Positions 36,929 through 47,055 are shown, numbered from the stretch's first letter. The stretch: 64,000 bases of DNA from Sporosarcina aquimarina (GCF_023715615.1 NZ_JAMBOM010000001.1:992001-1056000); one strand, 5' to 3'. Program-made: numbers and translations. The notes: a model not told the origin generated them from the letters alone.

Positions 36929-39490
36929 ATGACAACACATACACCAATGATGCAACAGTACTTACAAATAAAATCTCAATATGAAGATGCTTTTCTCTTC
37001 TTTAGATTAGGTGATTTTTATGAAATGTTTTTTACCGATGCGACAGAAGCATCTCATATACTTGAAATTACATTAACGAGCCGTGAAGGTGGAGAGTCTG
37101 GAAGAATTCCAATGTGTGGCGTTCCCTATCATTCCGCTCAAGGATACATAGAAACTCTTGTCAGCAAGGGCTATAAAGTTGCAATCTGTGAGCAAACAGA
37201 AGACCCAAGACATGTAAAGGGTATTGTAAAACGGGAAGTCGTGAAAGTTATTACGCCAGGTACGATTACAGAAGGTAAAAACATCGATTCCAATTCCAAT
37301 CATTTCATCGGGTCCTTCGATCGAATTTCTGAAAACTTATCTGCGTTTGCCTATGTGGATCTTGCAACTGGTGAAGGTACAGTGGAACACATCCAAGGAG
37401 ACGAGGGGGCACTTGCGGCTGCAGTGGAATCCCTTGGAATGAAAGAAGCGGTCGTTGATGAACAAATGCAGCTGATGCTTGGTGATATTAGCCAAAACAA
37501 AGGCATTGTTTTATCCATTTGTGATAGAGAGCTATATAAGCCGCACGGCAGGGAACTTTTTGAAGCAATCCCGGAAATGGCGACGGGTGCATGTAAACGC
37601 CTCGTCGCCTATCTTCAACAGACGCAAAAAACAAGCTTAGAACACTTGCAACCATTTAAATTTCTAGCTAGGGAAGCTAAGCTGACGATTGATGCAAACT
37701 CCATGCGAAACTTGGAGCTCGTGCAATCGATTCGCTCTGGTGGGAAAGAGGGAACATTATTTTGGCTACTCGATGAAACCAATACCGCTATGGGTGCTCG
37801 TAAATTGAAAACTTGGATTCGCCAACCGCTCGCAGACCGCCTAGAAATAGAGCATAGATTGGATACGGTTTCGGAACTGATGGATGCCTACTTTTTACGG
37901 GATGATGTGAAGTCAGCACTACGTGAAGTGTACGATTTAGAGAGATTGGCTGGTAGGATTTCAATGGGAAGCGCAAGCGCACGTGACCTTGCACAACTAC
38001 GAAATTCGCTTCGAACAGTTCCTGCTTTAAAACAGCAACTTGCTGATTCAGATAAGAAGCAATTAGTGGAGTTTTCTAAACGCATCGATCCGTGTACAGA
38101 ACAATGTGCAGTCCTTGAAATGTCTATTGCTGAGTCACCACCTCTTTCCGTGAAAGAAGGAGGCGTCATTAAAGATGGGTACAATGAAAGATTGGATACG
38201 TATCGTGATGCTTCCAGAAACGGTAAGTTATGGCTTGCTGAACTGGAACAGAAAGAACGTCAGAAAACAGGGATTAAAGGATTAAAAATTGGTTACAATC
38301 GAATTTTTGGTTACTTCATTGAGATTACAAAATCCAATCTACATCTTGCGGATTTAACGCGCTATGAACGTAAACAGACTTTAGCAAACGCTGAGCGTTA
38401 TATAACACCTGAGCTGAAAGAAAAAGAAGAGCTGATATTGAATGCGGAGGCAGAGAGTTTAGATCTCGAATATACGTTATTTGCAAAAGTTCGGGAGCAA
38501 ATGAAACAGGGCATCGAACAAATCCAGCAACTTGCGTCTGTCCTTAGTGAATTGGACGTTTTGCTCGCGTTCGCTGAGATTTCAGAAACACAAAGCTATG
38601 TAAAACCTAATTTCACCGAAGATAGAGCACTCGATATTCGAAACGGTAGACATCCGGTCGTCGAAAAAATGATGGACCACTCGCTCTATGTACCGAACAG
38701 CTGTAAGTTAGCAACCGATGCCAATATGCTATTAATTACCGGTCCTAATATGTCGGGTAAAAGTACATACATGCGTCAAGTCGCATTGACAGTAGTTATG
38801 GCGCAAATCGGTTGTTACGTTCCTTGCGAGTTTGCATCACTACCGATTACAGACCAAATCTTCACGAGAATCGGTGCAGCGGATGACTTGGCCTCAGGAC
38901 AAAGTACTTTCATGATGGAAATGTTGGAGTCCCAACAAGCGATTGCGCATGCTACAGATCGAAGCCTCTTGTTGTTTGATGAAATTGGACGGGGGACGTC
39001 CACGTATGACGGCATGGCTTTAGCGCAAGCGATGATGGAATACATCCATGACGAAATCGGTGCAAATACACTATTTTCAACACATTACCACGAGTTGACT
39101 GCTCTCGATGAACGGTTGGATAGTCTGATGAATGTCCACGTCGCAGCAATGGAACAAGAAGGGAAAGTTGTCTTCCTACACAAAGTGATGGCAGGTCCGG
39201 CTGATAAAAGTTACGGAATCCACGTCGCTGAACTAGCTGGCTTACCGTCTGAATTACTGCAACGGGCAAGAGAACTACTGGAAGGATTCGAGAATCAGAA
39301 AACTTCTGAAAAAATTCAGCTTCCACCGAGTGAACAAATTAGTTTCTTTGACTTACGATCTGAAGAACCAGTTGCTGTACAGCCACCTGAAGAAAACGAA
39401 ATCCTTGAGAAACTGAAAGCTATAGATTTAGCGAATACTACTCCATTACAAGGCTTGCAGCTATTATTTGAACTAAAAGCAAAACTGTAA
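36929..39490 (+). CDS. mutS: DNA mismatch repair protein MutS
   Basis: Mismatch-recognition ATPase, 853 residues. The mismatch-binding N-terminus has FFRLGDFYEMFFTDA with the Phe-x-Glu pattern, and the ATPase Walker A GPNMSGKS is near residue 605, with Walker B LLLFDEIGRGTST after it. ATG 36929 follows GAGGGA; an in-frame ATG-free upstream extension starting at 36854 is rejected. mutL follows after 18 bases. Confidence 0.97.
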   Translation: MTTHTPMMQQYLQIKSQYEDAFLFFRLGDFYEMFFTDATEASHILEITLTSREGGESGRIPMCGVPYHSAQGYIETLVSKGYKVAICEQTEDPRHVKGIVKREVVKVITPGTITEGKNIDSNSNHFIGSFDRISENLSAFAYVDLATGEGTVEHIQGDEGALAAAVESLGMKEAVVDEQMQLMLGDISQNKGIVLSICDRELYKPHGRELFEAIPEMATGACKRLVAYLQQTQKTSLEHLQPFKFLAREAKLTIDANSMRNLELVQSIRSGGKEGTLFWLLDETNTAMGARKLKTWIRQPLADRLEIEHRLDTVSELMDAYFLRDDVKSALREVYDLERLAGRISMGSASARDLAQLRNSLRTVPALKQQLADSDKKQLVEFSKRIDPCTEQCAVLEMSIAESPPLSVKEGGVIKDGYNERLDTYRDASRNGKLWLAELEQKERQKTGIKGLKIGYNRIFGYFIEITKSNLHLADLTRYERKQTLANAERYITPELKEKEELILNAEAESLDLEYTLFAKVREQMKQGIEQIQQLASVLSELDVLLAFAEISETQSYVKPNFTEDRALDIRNGRHPVVEKMMDHSLYVPNSCKLATDANMLLITGPNMSGKSTYMRQVALTVVMAQIGCYVPCEFASLPITDQIFTRIGAADDLASGQSTFMMEMLESQQAIAHATDRSLLLFDEIGRGTSTYDGMALAQAMMEYIHDEIGANTLFSTHYHELTALDERLDSLMNVHVAAMEQEGKVVFLHKVMAGPADKSYGIHVAELAGLPSELLQRARELLEGFENQKTSEKIQLPPSEQISFFDLRSEEPVAVQPPEENEILEKLKAIDLANTTPLQGLQLLFELKAKL

Positions 39491-39508
39491 TAAGAAGGGA
39501 GCGAGACG

Positions 39509-41389
39509 ATGGATATCATTAAGGTGATGGACGAACCATTGGCAAATAAAATTGCAGCTGGAGAAGTTGTAGAGCGACCTGCATCCATCGTGAAAGAGCT
39601 TGTGGAAAATTCAATCGATGCAGGCAGTACAACGATTGAAATTACGCTGGAAGAAGCAGGACTAACAAGTATTCGTATAACGGATAATGGAAAGGGTATG
39701 ACCACAACAGACGCGGTTCGAGCGTTTGAACGGCACGCAACAAGTAAAATTGATAATGAGCATGACCTGTTCAGAATTCGTACACTTGGTTTTCGTGGAG
39801 AGGCCCTTGCTAGTATTGCAGCTGTTTCGAAAGTACACCTTTGGACGTCTGATGGTGTAAGTGGAACCGAAGTCGATATTGAAGGTGGGAAGGTCTTGAA
39901 CCATCGTGCGGCATCTCTCCGTCAAGGAACGGATATTACGGTTTCACAAGTGTTCTTCAACACCCCTGCCCGATTGAAATATATGAAGACAATCCAAACG
40001 GAAATCGGTCACACAATTGACTTAGTTAATCGGCTTGCAATCAGCCATCCAGATATATCATTTCGTTTAGCCCATGGTCAGCAAGTGTTGCTGAAAACGT
40101 CTGGTTCTGGTGATTTGCTTCGCGTACTATCTGATGTTTATGGGATTGCAGTAGCAAAAAAAATGATTCCCTTCCAAGCTGAAAATGCAGACTATAAAGT
40201 TAGCGGTTATGTAACCTTACCCGAAATGACACGGGCCTCTAAGAACTACATGACGGTGCTTATCAATGGTCGATGGGTTAAAAGTTATCCTGTAAATAAA
40301 GCCGTTTTGAATGCACTGCATACATATTTGCCGATTGGTCGGTTTCCGATTATTGTATTGCAGGCAGAAGCGGATCCTTATCTAACAGACGTCAACGTTC
40401 ATCCTTCCAAGCAATACATTAAAGTGAGTAAAGAAGGAGAATTGCTCGCTGCAGTTCGAGATGGGGTTCATGCGGCAGTAAAAAAGGCGATCATTGTTCC
40501 GGATGCAATTGTAAAAGAAAAGAAAAAACCAAGTACACCTAGCGTCCAAGAATCGTTTTGGAAGCATCCTGAAAGCAGTACGAAACCAGTGCAAAGTTTT
40601 CAAACGACAAGTAACTATCCATCCCAACAAAAACCTGCTTGGACGGTTGAAGAGCTTGCACCAAGTGAAAATCTAAACATCGATCCGGAAGGTCAGTTCG
40701 ACCATGTTGAGACATCCGAAACTTCCTACTCTGAAGATGAACTAGTGTCAGCTACTCATCAAGAAGAGGTAGCAGAAAATGTGGAAACCTCCGAACAAAA
40801 AGCCTCGTTCCCGAAGCTATTACCAGTCGGACAAGTCCACGGCACTTATATTGTGGCACAAAATGAGGATGGATTTTATATGATTGATCAGCATGCAGCA
40901 CAGGAGCGCATTAAGTATGAATATTTTAGGACGAAAATTGCGGAAGTGGATCATGAAGAACGACAAATGCTATTAATGCCTTTGATTTTTCATTACTCTG
41001 CAGATGAGCAACTCAAAATTGAAGAGCGACTGGATGCGCTAGAGGACGTTGGCATCTTTCTTGAACAATTCGGCCCCTCATCCTACACCGTAAAAGAGTA
41101 TCCTTCCTGGTTTCCTGCTGCAGAAGCCTCTTCAATTATTGAAGAAATGATTGAACAAGTTTTACACACTCGGCAGGTGAACATTGCAAAATTACGTGAA
41201 GACACCGCAATCATGATGAGTTGTAAAAAATCTATTAAAGCAAATCATTACTTAACGATGGAGGATATGAATCGCTTGTTAAATGATCTCGGTAAGGCAG
41301 AAAATCCGTATACGTGCCCCCATGGTCGACCTGTTTTAGTCCATTTCACGACGTATGAACTTGAAAAAATGTTCAAACGTGTAATGTAA
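39509..41389 (+). CDS. mutL: DNA mismatch repair protein MutL
   Basis: Mismatch-repair ATPase and endonuclease, 626 residues. GHKL ATPase motifs are at ENSIDAGS, DNGKGM and GFRGEAL. The C-terminal endonuclease motif DQHAAQERIKYE (about 459-470) is present, as in Bacillus strains without MutH. ATG 39509 follows GAAGGGAG. Operon with mutS. Confidence 0.97.
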   Translation: MDIIKVMDEPLANKIAAGEVVERPASIVKELVENSIDAGSTTIEITLEEAGLTSIRITDNGKGMTTTDAVRAFERHATSKIDNEHDLFRIRTLGFRGEALASIAAVSKVHLWTSDGVSGTEVDIEGGKVLNHRAASLRQGTDITVSQVFFNTPARLKYMKTIQTEIGHTIDLVNRLAISHPDISFRLAHGQQVLLKTSGSGDLLRVLSDVYGIAVAKKMIPFQAENADYKVSGYVTLPEMTRASKNYMTVLINGRWVKSYPVNKAVLNALHTYLPIGRFPIIVLQAEADPYLTDVNVHPSKQYIKVSKEGELLAAVRDGVHAAVKKAIIVPDAIVKEKKKPSTPSVQESFWKHPESSTKPVQSFQTTSNYPSQQKPAWTVEELAPSENLNIDPEGQFDHVETSETSYSEDELVSATHQEEVAENVETSEQKASFPKLLPVGQVHGTYIVAQNEDGFYMIDQHAAQERIKYEYFRTKIAEVDHEERQMLLMPLIFHYSADEQLKIEERLDALEDVGIFLEQFGPSSYTVKEYPSWFPAAEASSIIEEMIEQVLHTRQVNIAKLREDTAIMMSCKKSIKANHYLTMEDMNRLLNDLGKAENPYTCPHGRPVLVHFTTYELEKMFKRVM

Positions 41390-41402
41390 GGGAGGAATGA
41401 AA

Positions 41403-42317
41403 ATGAAAGCACAGATACTTACAATGTCAGACGGTGTTATACTTGATTCCTATTACGTGGAACCATCAGGAACACCCTGTGGACACATCCATATAGTTCA
41501 TGGCATGGCCGAGCATATAGGTCGATATGAGGCTGTCATGAACGACCTTGCACATTCAGGCTATATCGTAACTGGTTATAATCAGCGTGGACACGGGCAA
41601 CGAGCATTAGATCATCACCAGCTTGGCGATTTTGGAGATGGCGTTACATTTGATAGACTCGTTGAAGATGTTCTGGAAGTGATGGATGTATACAAAGTGG
41701 AATATCCCAACCTACCTCGCATTTTGTTCGGACATAGTATGGGATCGTTCGTTGTACGCCGTTTTTCTCAAAAATACGGTTCTGAAATAGACGCACTAAT
41801 TTGTTCAGGGACAGCTGGAAAACCTGGTCTGACAAGAGTAGGTGGCAGTCTCTTAGCTTCGATTTTATCCATCAAAGATGGTGCGCATGCTCCGAGTAAT
41901 GTTCTCGATACGATCGGTTTTGGAGGCTACAATAAAACAGTCTCAAATCCAGAGACGAAATTCGATTGGCTTTCAACAGATCGACAGACGGTACAAGACT
42001 ATATTGATGATCCGCTTTCTGGTGCGGTTTCTACAAATAGTTTCTTCCAAGTTTTATTCGACGGATTAAAAATTATTAGTTCAACAACCGCCTACGAATC
42101 TGTCCCTAAGAAATTGCCTATACTTCTATTTGCAGGTGCAGAGGATCCTGTAGGGAATATGGGCAGTGGAATTTTTGAAGCAGCTGAAATGTATAAGGAT
42201 GCAGGCGTTGAAAACGTTACCGCATATCTTTACGAAGGTGTAAGGCATGAATCCTTACAAGGACCTTCCAGAGAACCTGTGTTGAATATGATGAAGCAGT
42301 GGGTGAAGAATCTATGA
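41403..42317 (+). CDS. Alpha/beta hydrolase, monoacylglycerol-lipase-like
   Basis: 304-residue serine hydrolase of the lysophospholipase family. The oxyanion region HIVHGMAEHIGRYE and nucleophile elbow GHSMGS are characteristic; the catalytic His is probably in GVRHESL near the C-terminus. The ATG at 41403 lies 7 bases after GGAGG; the ATG at 41397 is too close. It overlaps miaA by 4 bases. Substrate not predictable. Confidence 0.85.
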   Translation: MKAQILTMSDGVILDSYYVEPSGTPCGHIHIVHGMAEHIGRYEAVMNDLAHSGYIVTGYNQRGHGQRALDHHQLGDFGDGVTFDRLVEDVLEVMDVYKVEYPNLPRILFGHSMGSFVVRRFSQKYGSEIDALICSGTAGKPGLTRVGGSLLASILSIKDGAHAPSNVLDTIGFGGYNKTVSNPETKFDWLSTDRQTVQDYIDDPLSGAVSTNSFFQVLFDGLKIISSTTAYESVPKKLPILLFAGAEDPVGNMGSGIFEAAEMYKDAGVENVTAYLYEGVRHESLQGPSREPVLNMMKQWVKNL

Positions 42318-43273
42318 CTCGTTCAGCGGATGTACTAGCAATTGCTGGCCCGACAGCTTCCGGTAAGACCGCCCTTGCGGTAGGACTTGCTCAATGCCTC
42401 GATGGGGAAGTAATTAATGGCGATGCAATGCAGGTTTATCGCGGACTTGATATTGGGACAGCGAAAATCACTTTAGACGAAATGGAAGGCATTCCTCATC
42501 ATCTATTTGATATCAAATCTCCAATTGAATCGTTTTCAGCAGCAGAGTATCAGCAAATCGTCCGGGAAAAGATTGCCGAGATCCAATCCCGTGGAAAACT
42601 TCCTATACTAGCGGGCGGTACCGGATTATATATGCAGTCCGTGCTTTTTGATTACAGGTTTACTGAAGCAGCAGCCGACCTAGAAGTACGAGCTCGACTT
42701 GAAGGTGAGCTTGAAACTTTAGGTGCGCATGTACTATACGAACGGCTACTTCAACAAGACCCTGTGAGCGCTGAAAAAATCCATCCTAATAATCACCGAA
42801 GACTAGTAAGAGCTTTAGAAATCCTTGAGGTGAGTGGTGAGACAAAAGCGAATCACGAAGCAGACCAAGGGGCGACACCAATGTACAATTCTTATATTGT
42901 TGGCCTTGAACTGCCAAGAGAAATCCTTTATGGAAGGATTGACCGACGTGTTGACCTCATGATGGAAAAAGGATTACTAGGTGAAGTACAGGGTCTGTGG
43001 AAACAAGGGATTCGCGATGTCCAATCTGTTCAGGCGATTGGATATAAAGAATTGTACCAAGCAATTGAAGGGGCATTACGCGTGGAGGAAGCAGTTGAAC
43101 TTATTAAAAAGAATACACGTCATTATGCAAAACGTCAGATGACCTACTTCCGTAACAAGCTTGAAGTTAATTGGTATGATGCCACAACAGAGAAAAATCA
43201 GCTGGTTCAGAAAATATGTAACGAAGTAAAGGGATTTCAGTTGCATGTAGCGAATACAAAAAGCAGGCATTAA
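42314..43273 (+). CDS. miaA: tRNA dimethylallyltransferase
   Basis: Adds the dimethylallyl group to A37, making i6A, the substrate of MiaB. 319 residues, P-loop GPTASGKT at 12-19, DAMQVYRGLDIGTAK follows. The ATG at 42314 overlaps the hydrolase stop as ATGA. hfq follows, as in many bacteria. Confidence 0.96.
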   Translation: MTRSADVLAIAGPTASGKTALAVGLAQCLDGEVINGDAMQVYRGLDIGTAKITLDEMEGIPHHLFDIKSPIESFSAAEYQQIVREKIAEIQSRGKLPILAGGTGLYMQSVLFDYRFTEAAADLEVRARLEGELETLGAHVLYERLLQQDPVSAEKIHPNNHRRLVRALEILEVSGETKANHEADQGATPMYNSYIVGLELPREILYGRIDRRVDLMMEKGLLGEVQGLWKQGIRDVQSVQAIGYKELYQAIEGALRVEEAVELIKKNTRHYAKRQMTYFRNKLEVNWYDATTEKNQLVQKICNEVKGFQLHVANTKSRH

Positions 43274-43303
43274 TTGCGAATAAGAACTGTGGGGGGAAAC
43301 GAG

Positions 43304-43528
43304 ATGGCAAATGCCAATATGCAGGATACGTTCCTGAATTCACTCAGAAAGAATAATACGTTTGTAACTGTATTTTTAACAAATGGTTTTCAGCTGAAAG
43401 GTATGATTAAGTCGTATGATAACTATACGGTTCTTCTAGAATCAGACGGCAAACAACAACTTATCTATAAGCACGCGATCTCTACGTATGTGCCAGCAAA
43501 ACCAGTTATTCTGAAAGATGAGCAATAA
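43304..43528 (+). CDS. hfq: RNA chaperone Hfq
   Basis: Sm-like RNA chaperone, 74 residues. Sm1 motif [19 protein letters not shown] and Sm2 motif YKHAIST are present. The ATG at 43304 follows GGGGGGAAACGAG; an upstream in-frame extension from 43274 is rejected. It ends at a bidirectional terminator facing the minus-strand gene. Confidence 0.96.
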   Translation: MANANMQDTFLNSLRKNNTFVTVFLTNGFQLKGMIKSYDNYTVLLESDGKQQLIYKHAISTYVPAKPVILKDEQ

Positions 43529-43558
43529 AAAAAGGCCGTGATTGGCCTTTTTTATTTT
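43528..43558. terminator. Bidirectional terminator between hfq and the TRIC-like gene
   Basis: AAAAAGGCC pairs with GGCCTTTTT, with A-rich sequence on one side and T-rich on the other, so it can serve both strands. Confidence 0.85.
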
Positions 43559-44157
43559 GGTAATAATGAGCGTTGAGGCAGTTGCCAGTGAAACTTAATA
43601 GATAACATACGTAAAGCCGCTGTAACGATTAGTAGAATATAAAGCGCAGCGTCATGTATATACGTATCAAAGCCGACAATTAGCCCTGCAAGCGCAGCCC
43701 ATACCGCATATATATCACTTTTAAAGACAAGTGGCTGGCGTCCAGCAAGTAAGTCACGAATAACTCCCCCTCCGGCACCTGTTAAAACCGCAGCCGCCAC
43801 TACAGCAAACAGAGACATCTCCAATTCAACGGCCATCAGGGCACCTTGAATCGCAAAGGCAGCTAATCCTACTGCATCAAAGTAAGATCCCCATCGATTC
43901 CACGTCTTCAGTAAGTAGCCTGAAAAGAAAAAAATCACGGCTATTAGAACGGAAGCCACTGTAAAGAACAGTTCTTGTCCCCAAAGGACCGAAACAGGCA
44001 CTCCGATGAATACGTTACGTACCGCACCTCCACCAAAAGCAGTTACCATTCCTAATATATAGACTCCAAACATATCAAAGTCTTCCTCCATCGCAACAAT
44101 AGCACCTGAAATTGCAAATGCAGCTGTACCGATTAGACTAAATACATCCCATGTCAC
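43552..44157 (-). CDS. TRIC/UPF0126-family membrane protein
   Basis: 201-residue membrane protein with two glycine-rich repeats, GTAAFAISGAIV...GGGAVRN and GLAAFAIQGALM...GAGGGVIRDLL, typical of prokaryotic TRIC-like (YvgT/YadS) channels. About seven hydrophobic segments. It is the only gene here on the minus strand between hfq and ynbB; hflX is at this position in Bacillus. Confidence 0.88.
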   Translation of the reverse strand: MTWDVFSLIGTAAFAISGAIVAMEEDFDMFGVYILGMVTAFGGGAVRNVFIGVPVSVLWGQELFFTVASVLIAVIFFFSGYLLKTWNRWGSYFDAVGLAAFAIQGALMAVELEMSLFAVVAAAVLTGAGGGVIRDLLAGRQPLVFKSDIYAVWAALAGLIVGFDTYIHDAALYILLIVTAALRMLSIKFHWQLPQRSLLPK

Positions 44158-44275
44158 TTCAATGTTCCTCCGTTCAACATGTCTTAAGATTGTCGGGATG
44201 TCTCTTCCGTTTACCGAAAGCGTTCTACCTGCTAAAATGGGCTTTGAACCTAAGGTACAGATTGGAGCATCCTGA

Positions 44276-45541
44276 ATGAGTATACAGCAATTGAACGATG
44301 AAATCTTAAATCGTGCAGAAAAAGTCGAAACCGAGCTACAACCTTATGCAAAAGCTACAGAACGTATAGCTTTCATGAATCAAAAGAAAGTACTGGCAGC
44401 ATTCAGAAAAAACCAAGTGAGTGACTTTCATTTAACCGGTTCTACTGGATATGGATATGATGATGCGGGCAGAGAAGTGCTGGAACAATTATACGCCGAT
44501 GTTTTTGGGGCAGAAGCAAGTTTAGTACGTGGACAAATCATCTCAGGAACTCACGCAATTGCCATTAGCCTTTTCGGGATTTTGCGACCTGGAGACGAAT
44601 TGCTTTATATAACAGGGAAACCATATGACACATTAGAATCCATTGTTTCAGGAGGAGAACAAGATACTGGCTCCTTACAAGATTTTAATATTGGCTACCA
44701 TCACGTGGATTTATTAGAGGATGGAACTGTCGACTTTGAAGAGGTAGAACGTCAAATTAATTCACACACAAAAATGATCGCAATTCAGCGGTCAAGAGGG
44801 TACGCAGATCGACCTTCCTTCACAGTTTCTGAAATTGCTGACATGGTCAAGAGAATAAAAGCAAATCATCCTGATATTATTATATTTACTGATAACTGTT
44901 ATGGTGAATTTGTCGAAGAGCTTGAACCCACAGATGTAGGCGTAGATCTTATGGCGGGTTCATTGATCAAAAACCCTGGTGGCGGTCTTGCTCGTACTGG
45001 TGGGTACATTGCAGGTAGAAAAGAGTTAATTGAGAAATGTGGCTACCGCATGACGTCACCAGGTCTAGGTGCAGAAGCGGGGGCATCGCTCGATACGTTA
45101 CGTGAGATGTACCAAGGCTTTTTCCTTGCACCACATACCGTGAGCCAAGCCGTAAAAGGTGCACAATTTACAGCGGGAATGCTTGAATCCTATGGACTTG
45201 TGACTTCCCCCCATTTTTCTGCACCACGAACAGATTTAATTCAATCAGTTTCGTTCCAAAATGCCGAACAGATGGTTGCATTCTGCCAAATGATTCAAGC
45301 CAACTCACCAATCGATGCCCACGTGAGTCCAGTGCCATCCTATATGCCAGGCTACTCAGACGATGTCATCATGGCTGCAGGGACCTTCATCCAAGGCTCC
45401 AGCATCGAGTTGACAGCTGATGGCCCAATTCGTCCACCTTACACAGCCTACGTGCAAGGCGGTCTCACATACGAACATGTAAAAGTAGCCATTCTTTCAT
45501 CTGTTGAACGACTGATTGAACAGGAATTGATCAAAGCGTAA
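44276..45541 (+). CDS. ynbB: YnbB-family PLP enzyme (methionine gamma-lyase-like)
   Basis: 421-residue PLP-dependent enzyme of the aluminium-resistance/YnbB family. PLP lysine is likely in SLIKNPGGGLARTGG (about residue 234), with the GTHAIAIS segment earlier. In B. subtilis YnbB was reported as needed for EF-P aminopentanol modification together with YmfI. ATG 44276 follows GGAG. No terminator is seen before the repeat array that follows. Confidence 0.9.
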   Translation: MSIQQLNDEILNRAEKVETELQPYAKATERIAFMNQKKVLAAFRKNQVSDFHLTGSTGYGYDDAGREVLEQLYADVFGAEASLVRGQIISGTHAIAISLFGILRPGDELLYITGKPYDTLESIVSGGEQDTGSLQDFNIGYHHVDLLEDGTVDFEEVERQINSHTKMIAIQRSRGYADRPSFTVSEIADMVKRIKANHPDIIIFTDNCYGEFVEELEPTDVGVDLMAGSLIKNPGGGLARTGGYIAGRKELIEKCGYRMTSPGLGAEAGASLDTLREMYQGFFLAPHTVSQAVKGAQFTAGMLESYGLVTSPHFSAPRTDLIQSVSFQNAEQMVAFCQMIQANSPIDAHVSPVPSYMPGYSDDVIMAAGTFIQGSSIELTADGPIRPPYTAYVQGGLTYEHVKVAILSSVERLIEQELIKA

Positions 45542-45579
45542 CTAGTGGAGAACTTGTGAGAGCTGAAAAATCTTGGAGA

Positions 45580-46362
45580 GTGCTTGTAAACTGCGGGAAG
45601 TGCTTATAAATTTGAGGAAATGATCATAACCTGTGGAAAGTGCTCATAAACTTGATTAAATGATCATAACCTCTGGGAAGTGATCATAAACTTGAGAAAG
45701 TGATCATAAACCCTTGGGAAATGATCATAAACTTGAGAAAGTGCTCATAAACTTGGAAAAGTGATCATAACCCGTGTAAAGTGCTCATAAACTCGAGGAA
45801 ATGCTCATAACCCGTGGAAAGTGATCATAAACTTGGGAAAGTGATCATAAACCCTTGGGAAATGATTATAAACTTGAGAAAGTGCTCATAAACTTGGAAA
45901 AGTGATCATAACCCGTGGAAAGTGCTCATAAACTAGAGGAAATGCTCATAACCCGTGGAAAGTGCTCATAAACTCGAGGAAATGCTCATAACCCGTGGAA
46001 AGTGCTCATAAACTCGAGGAAATGATTATAACCCGTGGAAAGTGTTCATAAACTTGAGGAAATGCTCATAACCCGTGGAAAGTGCTCATAAACTCGAGGA
46101 AATGATTATAACCCGTGGAAAGTGTTCATAAACTTGAGGAAATGCTCATAACCCGTGGAAAGTGCTCATAAACTTGAGGAAATGCTCATAACCCGTGGAA
46201 AGTGCTCATAAACTTGAGGAAATGCTCATAACCCGTGGAAAGTGCTCATAAACTCGAGGAAATGCTCATAACCCGTGGAAAGTGCTCATAAACTCGAGGA
46301 AATGCTCATAACCTGTGGAAAGTGCTCATAACCCCCAGGAAAGTGCTCATAAACCCAAATAA
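45580..46362. repeat. Tandem array of 39 units of 20 bp in the ynbB-lexA convergent gap
   Basis: The stretch contains 39 units of 20 bp (36 of exactly 20 and 3 of 21), each with a TCATAA-like core. Two alternating unit types dominate: GTGCTCATAAACTYGAGGAA and ATGCTCATAACCCGTGGAAA, so the basic period is 40 bp. Some units have TGATCATAA. The block 45680-45820 (141 bp, seven units) recurs with few changes at 45821-45961, and the 80-bp block 46002-46081 recurs exactly at 46082-46161. Units at the ends are more degenerate. Because 20 is not a multiple of 3 and each unit has TAA, all frames of the plus strand are closed; the minus strand has a TGA in each unit. The rest of 45542-46434 holds the terminator described below. 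Confidence 0.95.
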
Positions 46363-46380
46363 CTCCTCATAGCAAAAACT

Positions 46381-46425
46381 AAAAAAACTGCGTACTCATC
46401 AGTTGTGACGAGTACGCAGTTTTTA
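46381..46425. terminator. Bidirectional terminator between the repeat array and lexA
   Basis: ACTGCGTACTC (46387-46397) pairs with GAGTACGCAGT (46410-46420), with A-rich and T-rich flanks. It can end lexA transcripts from the right and ynbB transcripts after the array. Confidence 0.88.
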
Positions 46426-46434
46426 TATAGAAAT

Positions 46435-47055
46435 TTAATGAATCGTCCGGTAAACACCGACCACTTTTCCTAGAATTGAGACATTCTCAATAATTATAGG
46501 ATCCATTGAAGAGTTTTCAGGTTGCAAACGGAAATAGTCTTTTTCTTTAAAGAAGCGTTTAACAGTTGCTTCATCTTCTTCAGTCATCGCAACGACAATT
46601 TCTCCATTGTTCGCATTATGTTGCTGCTTCACAACAACGCGATCACCATTTAAAATACCCGCTTCGATCATACTATCTCCTACGATTTCCAACATGTACA
46701 AGTTATCCTCAGAAGTCCCAAACGTATCCGGGATAGGAAAGTATTCTTCGATATTTTCAATAGCGGTGATAGGAGTCCCAGCTGTAACTTTTCCGACTAG
46801 TGGAACATGAACAACGCCAGTTTTTAACTCGTCCATACCTTGTTGGTCCAAGATTTCGATTGCACGGGGCTTGGTCGGGTCACGTCTAATGAGACCTTTA
46901 CTTTCGAGTCTCGCAAGATGGCCATGAACTGTTGAGCTGGAAGCAAGTCCTACAGCTTCACCAATTTCCCGTACGGAAGGTGGATACCCCTTTTTTTGAA
47001 CTTCATCTTTAATGAAAGTCAGGATATCCTCCTGTCTTTTGGAGATCTTTTTCAA
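46435..47055 (-). CDS. lexA: SOS repressor LexA
   Basis: 206-residue repressor-protease. The frame extends far upstream, but the TTG at 47055 (complement CAA 47053-47055) lies 5 bases after AGAGGTGA and gives [18 protein letters not shown], the family start. [14 protein letters not shown]; cleavage site Ala92-Gly93; catalytic Ser128 in GDSMIEAG and Lys166 in ATVKRF. Divergent to yneA, as in Bacillus. Confidence 0.97.
   Translation of the reverse strand: MKKISKRQEDILTFIKDEVQKKGYPPSVREIGEAVGLASSSTVHGHLARLESKGLIRRDPTKPRAIEILDQQGMDELKTGVVHVPLVGKVTAGTPITAIENIEEYFPIPDTFGTSEDNLYMLEIVGDSMIEAGILNGDRVVVKQQHNANNGEIVVAMTEEDEATVKRFFKEKDYFRLQPENSSMDPIIIENVSILGKVVGVYRTIH

Noticed and set aside
45580..46362. 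CRISPR array
   Set aside because: The 20-bp units follow each other directly, without unique spacers, and no cas genes are in the window.
45580..46362. Replication origin or plasmid-type iterons
   Set aside because: The units do not resemble DnaA boxes (TTATCCACA), no AT-rich unwinding region or initiator gene is adjacent, and the location is between convergent housekeeping genes.
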